In this document: positions 30,752 to 39,246 of the stretch, piece after piece
Position numbering within the stretch: position 1 is the first letter of the stretch
How the letters are laid out: each line of letters begins with the position of its first letter
Assembly (NCBI GenBank): GCA_021647465.1
Contig: JAKIUQ010000002.1
Span: 1-64,000, forward strand
Origin: Emcibacter sp.
GTDB taxonomy: Bacteria; Pseudomonadota; Alphaproteobacteria; Sphingomonadales; Emcibacteraceae
Direction of reading: 5' to 3'
Length of the DNA stretch: 64,000 nucleotides
Position numbers and translations under genes: made by a program
Notes under the pieces: generated by a model
Databases searched by the model: none
Seen by the model: the letters and a program-made list of their open reading frames with translations, nothing else
What the model was told of the DNA's origin: nothing

Positions 30752-33385
30752 ATGATCCAAAGAAATTACCATAAATTTATATTGTCATCTTCTCTAGCAC
30801 CGATAGCATTGGCATCAGCGGCAGTAATGAGTGCCGCATATGCCAATGCTGAAGAGCCGGTCGTTATGGAAGAGATACTTGTTACATCAACAGGCAGCCG
30901 TATTAAACGTCAAGGCGATACATCTTCACCACTGACATCAATCAGCATAGATGATTTTCAGAATAATGGCGCTAAAGACATTCGGGATTTGATCGGGCTG
31001 CTGTCTATTAATGCAGGTTCCGAGAATAACTCAGACAATTTGTCACAAAATTTTACGGTTGGTACCTCGAATATAAATCTTCGTGGTCTTGGTGTTGCGT
31101 CTACCTTGGTGTTGCTTAATGGCCGCCGTCAGGTTTTATCCTCTGTTCAGACGGATGATGGATCAAGTTTTGTTGATCTTGGGGCTTTATTGCCGGCGCT
31201 TGCCATCGAGCGGGTGGAAATCCTTAAAGATGGCGCGTCTGCCATTTATGGCTCTGATGCTGTTGCGGGTGTTGCAAATTTTATTACCCGCAAAGGCTTT
31301 GAAGGGATGGAGATTCAAGCCGAATATCGGGGGCGAACCAATAATGGCACTCAGCGGGACATTAATATTGACGGTGTTGTCGGCGGCGAAATGGGCGATG
31401 ATGGCTCTTTCCTGCTGGCGGCAAGTTATCTGAGCCGGACCAGTCTGGTGCTGGGCGAGGTTGACTGGTTAAGGCCGGCAACAAGCGGGTTTGGCAATCC
31501 GGGAAGTTTCAGGGTGCCGTCTTCGGGATTGACCGTTGCCGATCCGGATTGTGAGGCAAATGGCGGATTATTGCAATCTCTCACAAGTGGCAGTACGGTT
31601 TGCCGTTTCGACTTTGGTCCTCAGGTAACAGCCGTACCAAATGAGGAACGTCTGCAGGCCTTTGCCCGCGCCGATTGGGACTGGAGTGAGAATACGCAGC
31701 TTTGGCTGGAAATAGGCTATGCCCGTAATGATATCAGCCGCGAGGTATCGCCAAGTTTCCCGGTGTTGAATGCGCCGGTTGTACCCGCGAATAATCCCGG
31801 TAATATTTTTGGTGAGGATGTCTTCTTTCAAGGGCGGCCATATGGTGTAGGGCAACCCACAGAAATCAATTTTTACAAACATAGCACCATCAGGCTGGCG
31901 CTTGGTGCCGAAGGCGAAATTTCCGATAATTTATTTTGGGATGTTTCTTATGTTAAGGGTATCAATGATGCGCTATTGAATCCACGTGACATCATTTCGG
32001 CAAATTTTCAGGCCGCCCTTCAGGGTTTTGGCGGCGCAGGCTGTGATACCAGTCCGACGGCAGCGACACCGGCGGTCGCGGGACAGGGGGCCTGTTTCTT
32101 CTTCAACCCTTTCAGCACGTCTTTCGCCGCCAATCCCGGGGACGCCACCTATAATGACCCGAGCTTGCGTTCTTTCATTGTTGGTGATTATATCGGAAAT
32201 GCCACGTCCAAAGCAGATGTCGTTGAAGCGAATATTACCGGAAATTTATTTGACCTTGATGCGGGCCCGGTGGGATTTGCCCTTGGGACGCAATATCGAA
32301 AAGAATCGCTTAGCGTTGCCTATGACACTGTGACTCAGCAGGATGGCTTTGGCTTTCTTATCGGCAACCCCAATTTTTCCGGCAAAACGGATGTCTATGC
32401 GATTTACGGCGAAGTCCTGCTGCCTGTGACAGACTGGGCAGAGGTTACCGGCGCGCTTCGTTATGAAAATTATGGCGGTGGTATTGGTGATACGATCAAT
32501 CCAAAAATTGCCGTTCTCGCCCAGCCAACAGACAGCATTTCCCTGCGCGGCTCTTTCAGCACGTCCTTCCGGGCGCCATCCGTATTCCAGACACAGGGCG
32601 TGCAGACAAGATTTACCAATATCCGGGATTTTGACGGGACCAGCACCTTTGCCGGTCGGCGCAGTGTCGGGGATCCCGATTTGCAACCTGAAACGTCAAG
32701 GGCGTTTAATATGGGATTGACCTGGGAGCCAAATGATACTTGGGATATCAGTCTTGATTATTGGAATTTTTCCTTCAAAAATGTCTTGAGACTGGAGAAT
32801 GCCCAAGGCATTGTTACGGCTGACCCTTTTGATTCCCGAATAGAACGCACCTCTGCCGGGACGATCTCAATTGTAAATGTCGCCTATATCAATGCTGATG
32901 CGCTTAAGGTAAGCGGTATGGATTTCTCCGCGCGGGCAATATATGAAGTCGGGAATGGTATATTATCACCTTTTATCGATATGACCTATCTCTTGTCTTA
33001 TGACATCACAACAGGCGGGGTTACCGTAGACGGCCTTGGCAGGTTGAACCGGGGAAATGTCGGGGCGCCCAATCAACGGCTGAAGGGAAATATTGGTGTT
33101 AACTGGTCGAGCGGCCCTTTAAATGCCAATTTATTCGTAAGGCATGTGGGCGGTTATGAGGATGGGGGTGACGTGAGCATCGATAGCTTTACATCTATTG
33201 ACGCAAATATAAGCTATAGTCTGGGAGCGGTTCTGCGCAATGACTCTGATACGACACTGACCATTGGTGTCGTTAACTTAACGGATCAGAACCCGCCATT
33301 TGTTGCTATCTCCGGCAGTTATGATCCGCGTTCCGGTGACCCACGAGGCCGCCGCGCATATATTAAAGTTGGTACGAAATTTTAA
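30752..33385 (+). CDS. TonB-dependent outer-membrane receptor (large type)
   Basis: An 877-residue receptor. The signal peptide ends near SAAYANAEE, the TonB-box-like segment is MEEILVTSTGSRIKRQ, and the plug contains INLRGLGVASTLVLLNGRRQ and VEILKDGASAIYGSDAVAGV. This layout (SRIKR box and long inserts) is common in receptors for complex organic substrates such as oligopeptides or saccharides. The barrel ends in RGRRAYIKVGTKF. Because the divergent operon encodes a hydantoinase/oxoprolinase, the imported ligand may be a cyclic amide, peptide or hydantoin-like compound; this is inference. A strong stem-loop follows the gene. Confidence 0.88.
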   Translation: MIQRNYHKFILSSSLAPIALASAAVMSAAYANAEEPVVMEEILVTSTGSRIKRQGDTSSPLTSISIDDFQNNGAKDIRDLIGLLSINAGSENNSDNLSQNFTVGTSNINLRGLGVASTLVLLNGRRQVLSSVQTDDGSSFVDLGALLPALAIERVEILKDGASAIYGSDAVAGVANFITRKGFEGMEIQAEYRGRTNNGTQRDINIDGVVGGEMGDDGSFLLAASYLSRTSLVLGEVDWLRPATSGFGNPGSFRVPSSGLTVADPDCEANGGLLQSLTSGSTVCRFDFGPQVTAVPNEERLQAFARADWDWSENTQLWLEIGYARNDISREVSPSFPVLNAPVVPANNPGNIFGEDVFFQGRPYGVGQPTEINFYKHSTIRLALGAEGEISDNLFWDVSYVKGINDALLNPRDIISANFQAALQGFGGAGCDTSPTAATPAVAGQGACFFFNPFSTSFAANPGDATYNDPSLRSFIVGDYIGNATSKADVVEANITGNLFDLDAGPVGFALGTQYRKESLSVAYDTVTQQDGFGFLIGNPNFSGKTDVYAIYGEVLLPVTDWAEVTGALRYENYGGGIGDTINPKIAVLAQPTDSISLRGSFSTSFRAPSVFQTQGVQTRFTNIRDFDGTSTFAGRRSVGDPDLQPETSRAFNMGLTWEPNDTWDISLDYWNFSFKNVLRLENAQGIVTADPFDSRIERTSAGTISIVNVAYINADALKVSGMDFSARAIYEVGNGILSPFIDMTYLLSYDITTGGVTVDGLGRLNRGNVGAPNQRLKGNIGVNWSSGPLNANLFVRHVGGYEDGGDVSIDSFTSIDANISYSLGAVLRNDSDTTLTIGVVNLTDQNPPFVAISGSYDPRSGDPRGRRAYIKVGTKF

Positions 33386-33419
33386 TATTTGACGTAACAT
33401 AAAAATTTATATGCGATGA

Positions 33420-33451
33420 GAAGCATGCAGCAATCCCTTGCTGCATGCTTC
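33420..33451 (+). terminator. Perfect 14-bp stem-loop after TonB receptor gene
   Basis: GAAGCATGCAGCAA (33420-33433) and TTGCTGCATGCTTC (33438-33451) form an exact 14-base-pair stem with loop TCCC, 34 bases after the receptor stop. It is followed by TTGATATAATAATTT, a weak T content. It probably ends or stabilises the receptor transcript. Confidence 0.65.
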
Positions 33452-33915
33452 TTGATATAATAATTTCCAAATATAAAATGAATAATATTGCCGGAATGTT
33501 CAATCGGCCTGTAATAGGCTGAACCAGACCCATCATAATACGCCCTGAATTTGGGTGCCGGCGTCTATGCTCTGGCTACATGGATCAGGCGACCCCGCCG
33601 CCAGCCCAACCTGACAAGCACTGCCGTGACCAAGCCGATGGGCAAGAAGCTTCAAAAAAACCAAATATTCAAGTGCTGAGCGTGATCTGTTACTAGGTGC
33701 CCTTGGGGTAAAAAAGCAGCGGCTTTCTTCGATCTCCGAATATATTATGGAAGTCGATGAGGCTTGCTCTCATGGGTGCGCGGGGAGGAGCCTATCGGTT
33801 CCGCGCCTGTCAGTCATGTGACGTCAGCCCGAGCGGTTATTACATTTGGCAAGGCCAAAAGTAAAAAATGATAATTTTAGGACTATACATGAAACAAACT
33901 TTAAAGTATATTTAC
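33452..33915. other. Degenerate intergenic region, no gene supported
   Basis: Nearly 460 bases without an intact frame. Short stretches keep a coding-like composition, for example a plus-strand run at about 33550-33655 rich in Arg/Pro codons, but stops and frameshifts break every frame and I do not recognise a family. It is probably an old gene remnant. It separates the hydantoinase/TonB cassette from the TetR-controlled regulon, so it may be a junction. Confidence 0.4.
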
Positions 33916-33929
33916 ATACTATAGGATAT
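33916..33929 (+). promoter_or_regulatory. TetR-regulon operator site 1 (upstream of the E2/acyl-CoA dehydrogenase operon)
   Basis: ATACTATAGGATAT matches the consensus ATACTATATAGTAT at 11 of 14 positions and is followed by TATAATTAAATACC, a sequence almost shared with the sites at 40351 and 49472. TATAAT (33927-33932) may be the -10. It lies about 190 bases before the E2-like gene. The site set is seen in the sequence; binding by the TetR protein at 40.5 kb is inferred. Confidence 0.55.
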
Positions 33930-34029
33930 AATTAAATACCTGCATAGGTGGCGCAAGCATGGTTTCTGGACGGAAGGTAAGCCGGATGGGCAATATGAGA
34001 ATAAAGGAAAAGTCGGGGGACAGGGGGCC

Positions 34030-34075
34030 GGGTCAATTGATGCGATCATCCCCCCAATTGACCCGATCATCCCAA
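34030..34075 (+). repeat. Short tandem/inverted repeat ahead of the E2-like gene
   Basis: Two 21-base units start at 34034 and 34055 (CAATTGA, two variable bases, CGATCATCCC), matching at 17 of 21 positions. GGGTCAATTG (34030-34039) and CAATTGACCC (34055-34064) are also exact inverted repeats. The element lies 45 bases before the E2-like ATG and could be a second regulatory site or an attenuator-like hairpin in the leader. Confidence 0.45.
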
Positions 34076-34119
34076 TGTGCATTTAAGGATATTTTGCATA
34101 ATCATGTCTGGAACGGCTC

Positions 34120-35277
34120 ATGACAGATAAAATTACCCCCCTGCTTCTGCCCAAATGGGGTATGGATATGGCAGAAGGCAAGATTGGCGAATGGCTTGTT
34201 TCCGAGGGTGCCCCTATCACGGCTGGCACGGAGCTTCTGGAGATTGAGTCAGAAAAAATTACCAATGTGCTTGATGCAGCTGTCGATGGCATACTCAGAT
34301 GCAGGCTTGTCAATCCGGAAGATATCCACCCTGTTGGAACGCTGCTGGGCGTTATCGCGGGTGAGGATGTTTCTGACAGTGAAATTTCTGATTTCATCGC
34401 CGGCTATCAATCAGATATGACCGCCGGTAAAGTTTCCGCCGCAATGACGGCGGATCAGATAGATGACATATTGGAGGTTCACGGTCAGGGGATTCATTAT
34501 ACGGATTCCGGCGCAGGGAAGGCAACGGTGGTTCTGATACATGGTTTCGGCGGCAGTTTGGCTTCCTGGGGCGGGCTTCAATCGGCCCTTGCGGCAACAT
34601 ATCGTGTTATAAGCCTTGAATTGCCCGGTCACGGAACCTCATCCAAACAGATAAATGAGGAAGATGTCAGGGCTTTTGCGCGGCTTTTGCTTGATTTTCT
34701 TGAGGGGCTGGGGATTGAGGAAGCTTATCTGGTTGGCCATTCTCTGGGCGGTGAAATCGCCGCCCTAATGGCCGGCCTCGCGCCGTCACGCATCAATAGC
34801 CTGACCCTGATCAGCAGCTATGGCGGGGCAACGAAAGTGGATATTGGTTATATTGATGACTTTCTGACGGCAACCCGGCGAAAGGAGGTCAAAGCCGTTC
34901 TGAAACGGCTGTTCGTGGATCAGGCCCTGGTGAATAACGATATGATTGAAAGTCTGTTAAAGTCAAGACGACTTGAAGGGGCGGATCAGGCTCTGAGAAG
35001 GATTGCAGACATGATAAAGGCCGGAAAAATGGCAAAATCTTCTGCCCCGTTACCTGCCATCCCCGCGCAAGTGATCATTGGGCGGGGGGACAATATTATC
35101 ACCGTGGATGATGTGGTTTTGGCAGAAATCACAAATCTTTCCTTTGTTGAAGGTGCCGGTCACATGCCACAATTGGAAAAGGCAGCGGAAACAACAGCTT
35201 TGATAAAGGATTTTATCAACAAAAATAGTAAGGCTGGATCACCACCGCTATCAGAACAGGCAGAGCATGGACTTTAA
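34120..35277 (+). CDS. Lipoyl domain-alpha/beta hydrolase fusion, acetoin dehydrogenase E2 (AcoC)-like
   Basis: A 385-residue protein. Residues 1-80 are a biotinyl/lipoyl domain with the lipoylation Lys46 in EIESEKITNV. From about 115 an alpha/beta hydrolase domain follows (VVLIHGFGGSLASW, nucleophile Ser208 in VGHSLGGEIA, catalytic His near the end in GAGHMPQLE). This layout, without a classic acyltransferase domain, is the AcoC-type E2 of acetoin dehydrogenase complexes, and 385 residues fits. Matching E1alpha and E1beta genes lie 14 kb away at 49.6-51.6 kb and carry the same operator upstream. The true substrate may be an alpha-diketone or hydroxyketone other than acetoin. Weak ribosome-binding site. 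Confidence 0.8.
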   Translation: MTDKITPLLLPKWGMDMAEGKIGEWLVSEGAPITAGTELLEIESEKITNVLDAAVDGILRCRLVNPEDIHPVGTLLGVIAGEDVSDSEISDFIAGYQSDMTAGKVSAAMTADQIDDILEVHGQGIHYTDSGAGKATVVLIHGFGGSLASWGGLQSALAATYRVISLELPGHGTSSKQINEEDVRAFARLLLDFLEGLGIEEAYLVGHSLGGEIAALMAGLAPSRINSLTLISSYGGATKVDIGYIDDFLTATRRKEVKAVLKRLFVDQALVNNDMIESLLKSRRLEGADQALRRIADMIKAGKMAKSSAPLPAIPAQVIIGRGDNIITVDDVVLAEITNLSFVEGAGHMPQLEKAAETTALIKDFINKNSKAGSPPLSEQAEHGL

Positions 35278-36439
35278 TCTCACCACCACTGATGAGGAAG
35301 AAAATTTTCGCGTCAAGTTGAGCGCGTTCCTTGATCGGGAACTGACGCCGCAAATCTGCCGCCAGCATTCCATGGACCTGGGACTTGGGCCGGAAGCACG
35401 GGCCTTCGCCCTCAAACTTGGCGCTACAGGATGGCTGGGCCGAGGCTGGCCCGAAAAATATGGCGGCAGCGGGGGCAGTGTGATTGATGAATATATTCTG
35501 GTTCAGGAATTTGCCCGTCATGAGGCCTTTGTCCCCAATATTGTCGCGCGTTTCATGTGCGGGCCGGTGATTCTCCGTCATGGTAGCGCGGAAATGAAAG
35601 CAGCATTCTTGCCGCGCATAGCCAGTGGTGAAATTGAATTCAGCCTTGGCTATACCGAGCCTTCCTCCGGGTCTGACCTTGCTTCCATGCGGATGCGGGC
35701 CGTTGATGATGGTGACAGCTATATCATGACCGGTCAGAAGATTTTCAATACCCAGTCGCATTTCGCCGATTATCACTGGCTGGCGGTCAGAACCAATCCC
35801 GATGTTCCCCGCCACCACGGCATAAGCCTGTTTGTTGTTGATCAACGGGCCGAGGGCATTACCATCCGTCCCATTGAAACGCTGGGCGGCGAACGCACCA
35901 ACGAGGTTTTTTATGACAGTGTGCGCGTGCCAAAGAGCCGGCTTGTCGGCGGCCTGAACAAAGGCTTTTATTACATGGCCGAGGCACTTGGTTATGAACG
36001 GTTGATGTTATTTCAGGCAATCCGGCTGGTGCCGCCTTTCAAGCGGCTTGTGGCCTATACAAAATCGACCATGCGCGGTGGGCGTCTGTTGTGTGACAAT
36101 CCTGATGTGCGCCGTCATCTGGCACAAATGGCAACCGAGATCAGGATTGCGCAGGCATTGGAGGACCGGGCCTTCGCCTTGCTTAAAAAAGGCAATCCTC
36201 TTGATCATGAATCATCGCTGCTCAAATTATTTGCCAGTTCCATGAGGCAGCGTTTTGTCGATGCGGCGCTGGATATCATGGGCCCGGCCGGACGCCTTGA
36301 AGAGGATTCAGAAGGGGCTCCCCTCGCCGGGGAAATTATCAAAATGGCCAGAGCGTCGGTGATTGATACAATTGGCGGCGGCACAAGTGAGATACTCAAG
36401 AGTTTAGTGGCAACCCGGGGTATGGGGCTGCCGCGCTAG
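35267..36439 (+). CDS. Acyl-CoA dehydrogenase, probable subunit of a heteromeric enzyme (Glu position altered)
   Basis: A 390-residue acyl-CoA dehydrogenase, normal length. FAD/substrate motifs are LGYTEPSSGSDLASMRMRAV and KIFNTQSHFADYHWLAVRTN; MGPAGRL stands where GGxGY-type flavin residues occur. At the usual catalytic position (YEGT in MCAD-type enzymes) it reads GGGT, so residue 371 is Gly, not Glu. It overlaps the E2-like gene by 11 bases (ATG inside its last codons) and is followed 31 bases later by a second acyl-CoA dehydrogenase gene. Such adjacent pairs form alpha2beta2 dehydrogenases in steroid or terpenoid side-chain degradation, where only one subunit carries the base. Confidence 0.82.
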   Translation: MDFNLTTTDEEENFRVKLSAFLDRELTPQICRQHSMDLGLGPEARAFALKLGATGWLGRGWPEKYGGSGGSVIDEYILVQEFARHEAFVPNIVARFMCGPVILRHGSAEMKAAFLPRIASGEIEFSLGYTEPSSGSDLASMRMRAVDDGDSYIMTGQKIFNTQSHFADYHWLAVRTNPDVPRHHGISLFVVDQRAEGITIRPIETLGGERTNEVFYDSVRVPKSRLVGGLNKGFYYMAEALGYERLMLFQAIRLVPPFKRLVAYTKSTMRGGRLLCDNPDVRRHLAQMATEIRIAQALEDRAFALLKKGNPLDHESSLLKLFASSMRQRFVDAALDIMGPAGRLEEDSEGAPLAGEIIKMARASVIDTIGGGTSEILKSLVATRGMGLPR

Positions 36440-36470
36440 GGCGGCTTTTGATTAATATGATGAAGGACAA

Positions 36471-37649
36471 ATGCGTATCATGGATGTAGAATTTTCCGAA
36501 CAGCAACGCCTGATTCAGGACAGCGCCCGCAGCTTTCTTTCCGCCAACTTTACAAGGCAGCTTGTCTGTGATGCCAGAACAGCGCCCGAGGGCTGTTCGC
36601 CGCAGAATTGGGCTGACATGTCGGATCTTGGCTGGATGGCAATAAGGGTGCCGGAAAGCTATGACGGCATTGACGGAAGTTTTGTTGATCTTCTGGTATT
36701 GCTTGAGGAAATGGGCCGGGTTGCCCTGCCGGGGCCGTTTTTTCCAACGGCTGTATATGGTGTGGAAATTCTTCGGGAATGTGAGAACCAACAGATAAAA
36801 GAAGATATTTTTCCCTCCGTTGCATCGGGTCAGATAAAACTGGCGGTTGCCCTTAACAATGATGACGGTGAATTCGGCCCCTCTGCCGTCTGTTTTACGG
36901 CAAGCCCCGGCGATAATGGCTATCTTCTGAATGGGGCCAGCCATTATGTGCAAAATGGTCATAACGCAGATTATATCCTCTGCGCCGCCCGCATGGGGCA
37001 ATGCGAAGAGCCGGAAAAGGATATCGCCCTTTTTCGTGTCGCGACTGATATGCCGGGCCTTTGCCGAAAGCCCCTTGTCACGGTTAATGGCATTTGTGCC
37101 TCAGAGGTCGTCCTTGAAAATGTTCATGCAGGCAGTGCCGATCTGATCAGTGAGGGTATGACCCTATGGCCCTTACTTGAGCAGGCAACTTTCAGGTCGG
37201 CGGTGGCGAAATCTGCGGAAATGGTCGGTGCGGCGGCCCGTATTCTCGAGATTGCCGTTGCCCATGCAAAGGAACGCCATCAGTTTGGTCAGGCCATTGG
37301 CAGTTTTCAGGCTATCCAGCATCATTGCGCTGACATGTTGACGGATTTGGACAGCGCCCGCTGGATGATGTATAAAACAGGCTGGCTTATTGATGAGGGC
37401 CGGGCCACTCGGCAGGATATGGCCATGACCAAAATATGGTGTAATGAGGCCTGCCGCCGCATTCTTCGCAGCGGGCATCAGGTCATGGGCGGGATCGGAT
37501 ATTGCGAGGAACATGACATGCCAATGTTCTTCCGCTACCTGCGTCTGGCGGAATCCTCTCTGGGGGGAACAGATGATCATTTAGCCGTTGTGGCCGATGA
37601 TTTGCTTTCTGAAGAGCCCTCTATGATTTCAGGAAATAAAAAGGATTAA
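36471..37649 (+). CDS. Acyl-CoA dehydrogenase, second subunit of the proposed heteromer
   Basis: A 392-residue acyl-CoA dehydrogenase-fold protein with VAHAKERHQFGQAIGSFQAI and HQVMGGIGYCEEHDMPMFFR. Around the canonical catalytic site it reads SLGGTDDHLA, again Gly (365) where Glu is expected. The FAD-side motifs in the first half are weaker than in the neighbour, so this may be the structurally supporting subunit, with a base supplied from another position. Start choice: ATG at 36471 (AAGGA close by) or ATG at 36480. It is followed by the SDR gene one base later. The hypothesis of an alpha2beta2 pair is based on adjacency and motifs. Confidence 0.78.
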   Translation: MRIMDVEFSEQQRLIQDSARSFLSANFTRQLVCDARTAPEGCSPQNWADMSDLGWMAIRVPESYDGIDGSFVDLLVLLEEMGRVALPGPFFPTAVYGVEILRECENQQIKEDIFPSVASGQIKLAVALNNDDGEFGPSAVCFTASPGDNGYLLNGASHYVQNGHNADYILCAARMGQCEEPEKDIALFRVATDMPGLCRKPLVTVNGICASEVVLENVHAGSADLISEGMTLWPLLEQATFRSAVAKSAEMVGAAARILEIAVAHAKERHQFGQAIGSFQAIQHHCADMLTDLDSARWMMYKTGWLIDEGRATRQDMAMTKIWCNEACRRILRSGHQVMGGIGYCEEHDMPMFFRYLRLAESSLGGTDDHLAVVADDLLSEEPSMISGNKKD

Positions 37650-37650
37650 T

Positions 37651-38418
37651 ATGTCATCCAGCAGTGATCTATTGGATATTAAGGGTAAGGTGGCGTTAAT
37701 TACCGGCGGGGCGACCGGCATTGGTTTCGGTATCGCCGAGGGTTTCGCCGAAGCGGGGGCGCATATTGCCCTCTGCTCCCGCCGCCTTGACCGATGCCAA
37801 ACAGCGGCGGAAAAACTTTCCCGCCATAATGTGAAAACTTTTGCCGCCGAGTGTGATGTCAGTTCCCCGGACAGTGTCACGGCAATGGTCAAGGCCGTTA
37901 TTGAAAAATTCGGACGCATTGATATTCTGGTCAATAATGCCGGTATTACGGGGGCCGGAAAACCCTTTATGGATATTGAATTTTCAGAATGGGACAAGAC
38001 CCAGTCGATTAATCTGGGCGGTATCTTCAACTGCTCGAAAATTATTGTCCCCCATATGATCTCTCAAGGGGGCGGCAAGATTATCAATATCGCCTCTGTT
38101 GCCTTCTTCAAGCCCCTGCCCAACAGCGCCGATTATTGTGCCAGCAAGGGCGGGGTTATCCTGTTGACCCGGGCCATGGCTCTGGATCTGATCCGCTATA
38201 ATATCAACGTCAACGCCATCTGCCCCGGATTTTTTGCCACGGAACTTAACAGTGACATGCTGGAAAAGGCAGAGGCGCAAGCCCAAAAAAGAGTGCCGGC
38301 CCGGCGCATTGGTGATGCCCGTGATATCAGGGGAACCGCTCTGCTGCTGGCCTCACCGGCCAGTGACTATATGGTGGGAACGGAAATCGTGGTTGATGGC
38401 GGCGTACGGCTGCGCTGA
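37651..38418 (+). CDS. Short-chain dehydrogenase/reductase (SDR)
   Basis: A 255-residue classical SDR with TGGATGIG (18-25), NNAG (95-98), Ser149, Tyr162 and Lys166 (YCASK), and the C-terminal GTEIVVDGG. Family members oxidise or reduce secondary alcohols, 3-hydroxyacyl-CoA or cyclic ketones. It starts one base after the acyl-CoA dehydrogenase stop and ends the operon that begins with the E2-like gene, so it likely works on a CoA-bound or cyclic intermediate of the same pathway. Confidence 0.85.
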   Translation: MSSSSDLLDIKGKVALITGGATGIGFGIAEGFAEAGAHIALCSRRLDRCQTAAEKLSRHNVKTFAAECDVSSPDSVTAMVKAVIEKFGRIDILVNNAGITGAGKPFMDIEFSEWDKTQSINLGGIFNCSKIIVPHMISQGGGKIINIASVAFFKPLPNSADYCASKGGVILLTRAMALDLIRYNINVNAICPGFFATELNSDMLEKAEAQAQKRVPARRIGDARDIRGTALLLASPASDYMVGTEIVVDGGVRLR

Positions 38419-38438
38419 TATTTATGGCAGGCGATAAG

Positions 38439-39224
38439 TCATTTCCCTTTCCAGACGGGGGAGCGCTTTTCAAGAAAGGCCCGCATGCCCTCGCGGGCAT
38501 CTTCGGTGGTGCCTAGAAACAATGCAGCTTGCTGGCAATAATCTATGGCCCCCTCAAGCGGCATGTTTTCTGCCATAATAATGGCCCGCTTTATGGTGGA
38601 AACGGCAGCTGGGGCGCGCACGCAAATTCGCCGGGCAAGCTGATGGGCGGCCTCAAGGATTTTTTCCTGCGGGGCAATTTCGCTTATCAGACCAATTCTG
38701 AAGGCCTCTTGCGCGTTGACCGGGTCGGCGGTCATTTCCATGAGAAAGGCCTGTTCCCGGCCAATAATCCGCGCCAGCCGCGCTGTGCCGCCCGCGCCGG
38801 GGATGATACCAAGACCCGCTTCCGGCAGGCCCAGCTGCGCTGTATCGGCCATAATACGAAAATCACAGGCCATCGCCAGTTCCAGCCCGCCGCCAAATGC
38901 CGCCCCATTGATGGCGGCAATGACCGGAATCGTCAGCCGTTCCAGCCGTCGGCCAATTCCAGTCAGAATATCATGCAGAAGAAAAAACTCATAGGGATGA
39001 TCAAGCCCCTTGTCGATCATGGAAATATCGCCGCCGGCAACAAAGCTTTTGCCTCTGCCGGTCAGAATAAGCACGCGCAATTCTTTGTCCGCCGCGATAT
39101 TTTTCAATATATCGTCAAGTTCGTGAATCATGACCTCATTAATGGCGTTTCTGGCTTCTGGCCGGTGGAATGTCAAAACCGCTATCGGGCCATCATTGTC
39201 ATATTGGATTGTTTGATAGGACAT
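38439..39224 (-). CDS. Enoyl-CoA hydratase/isomerase family protein
   Basis: A 261-residue crotonase-fold protein. The oxyanion-hole and catalytic segments are present: GRGKSFVAGGDISMI and INGAAFGGGLELAMACDFRI, followed by GLPEAGLGIIPGAGGTARLA with a Glu at the usual position for enoyl-CoA hydratases. It hydrates a 2-enoyl-CoA. It follows the MDR dehydrogenase gene on the minus strand with a 22-base gap and is convergent with the SDR gene. The divergent promoter region with the best palindrome of the regulon is at 40351. Confidence 0.87.
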   Translation of the reverse strand: MSYQTIQYDNDGPIAVLTFHRPEARNAINEVMIHELDDILKNIAADKELRVLILTGRGKSFVAGGDISMIDKGLDHPYEFFLLHDILTGIGRRLERLTIPVIAAINGAAFGGGLELAMACDFRIMADTAQLGLPEAGLGIIPGAGGTARLARIIGREQAFLMEMTADPVNAQEAFRIGLISEIAPQEKILEAAHQLARRICVRAPAAVSTIKRAIIMAENMPLEGAIDYCQQAALFLGTTEDAREGMRAFLEKRSPVWKGK

Positions 39225-39246
39225 GTGTATTTTCCTGAATTACCTG

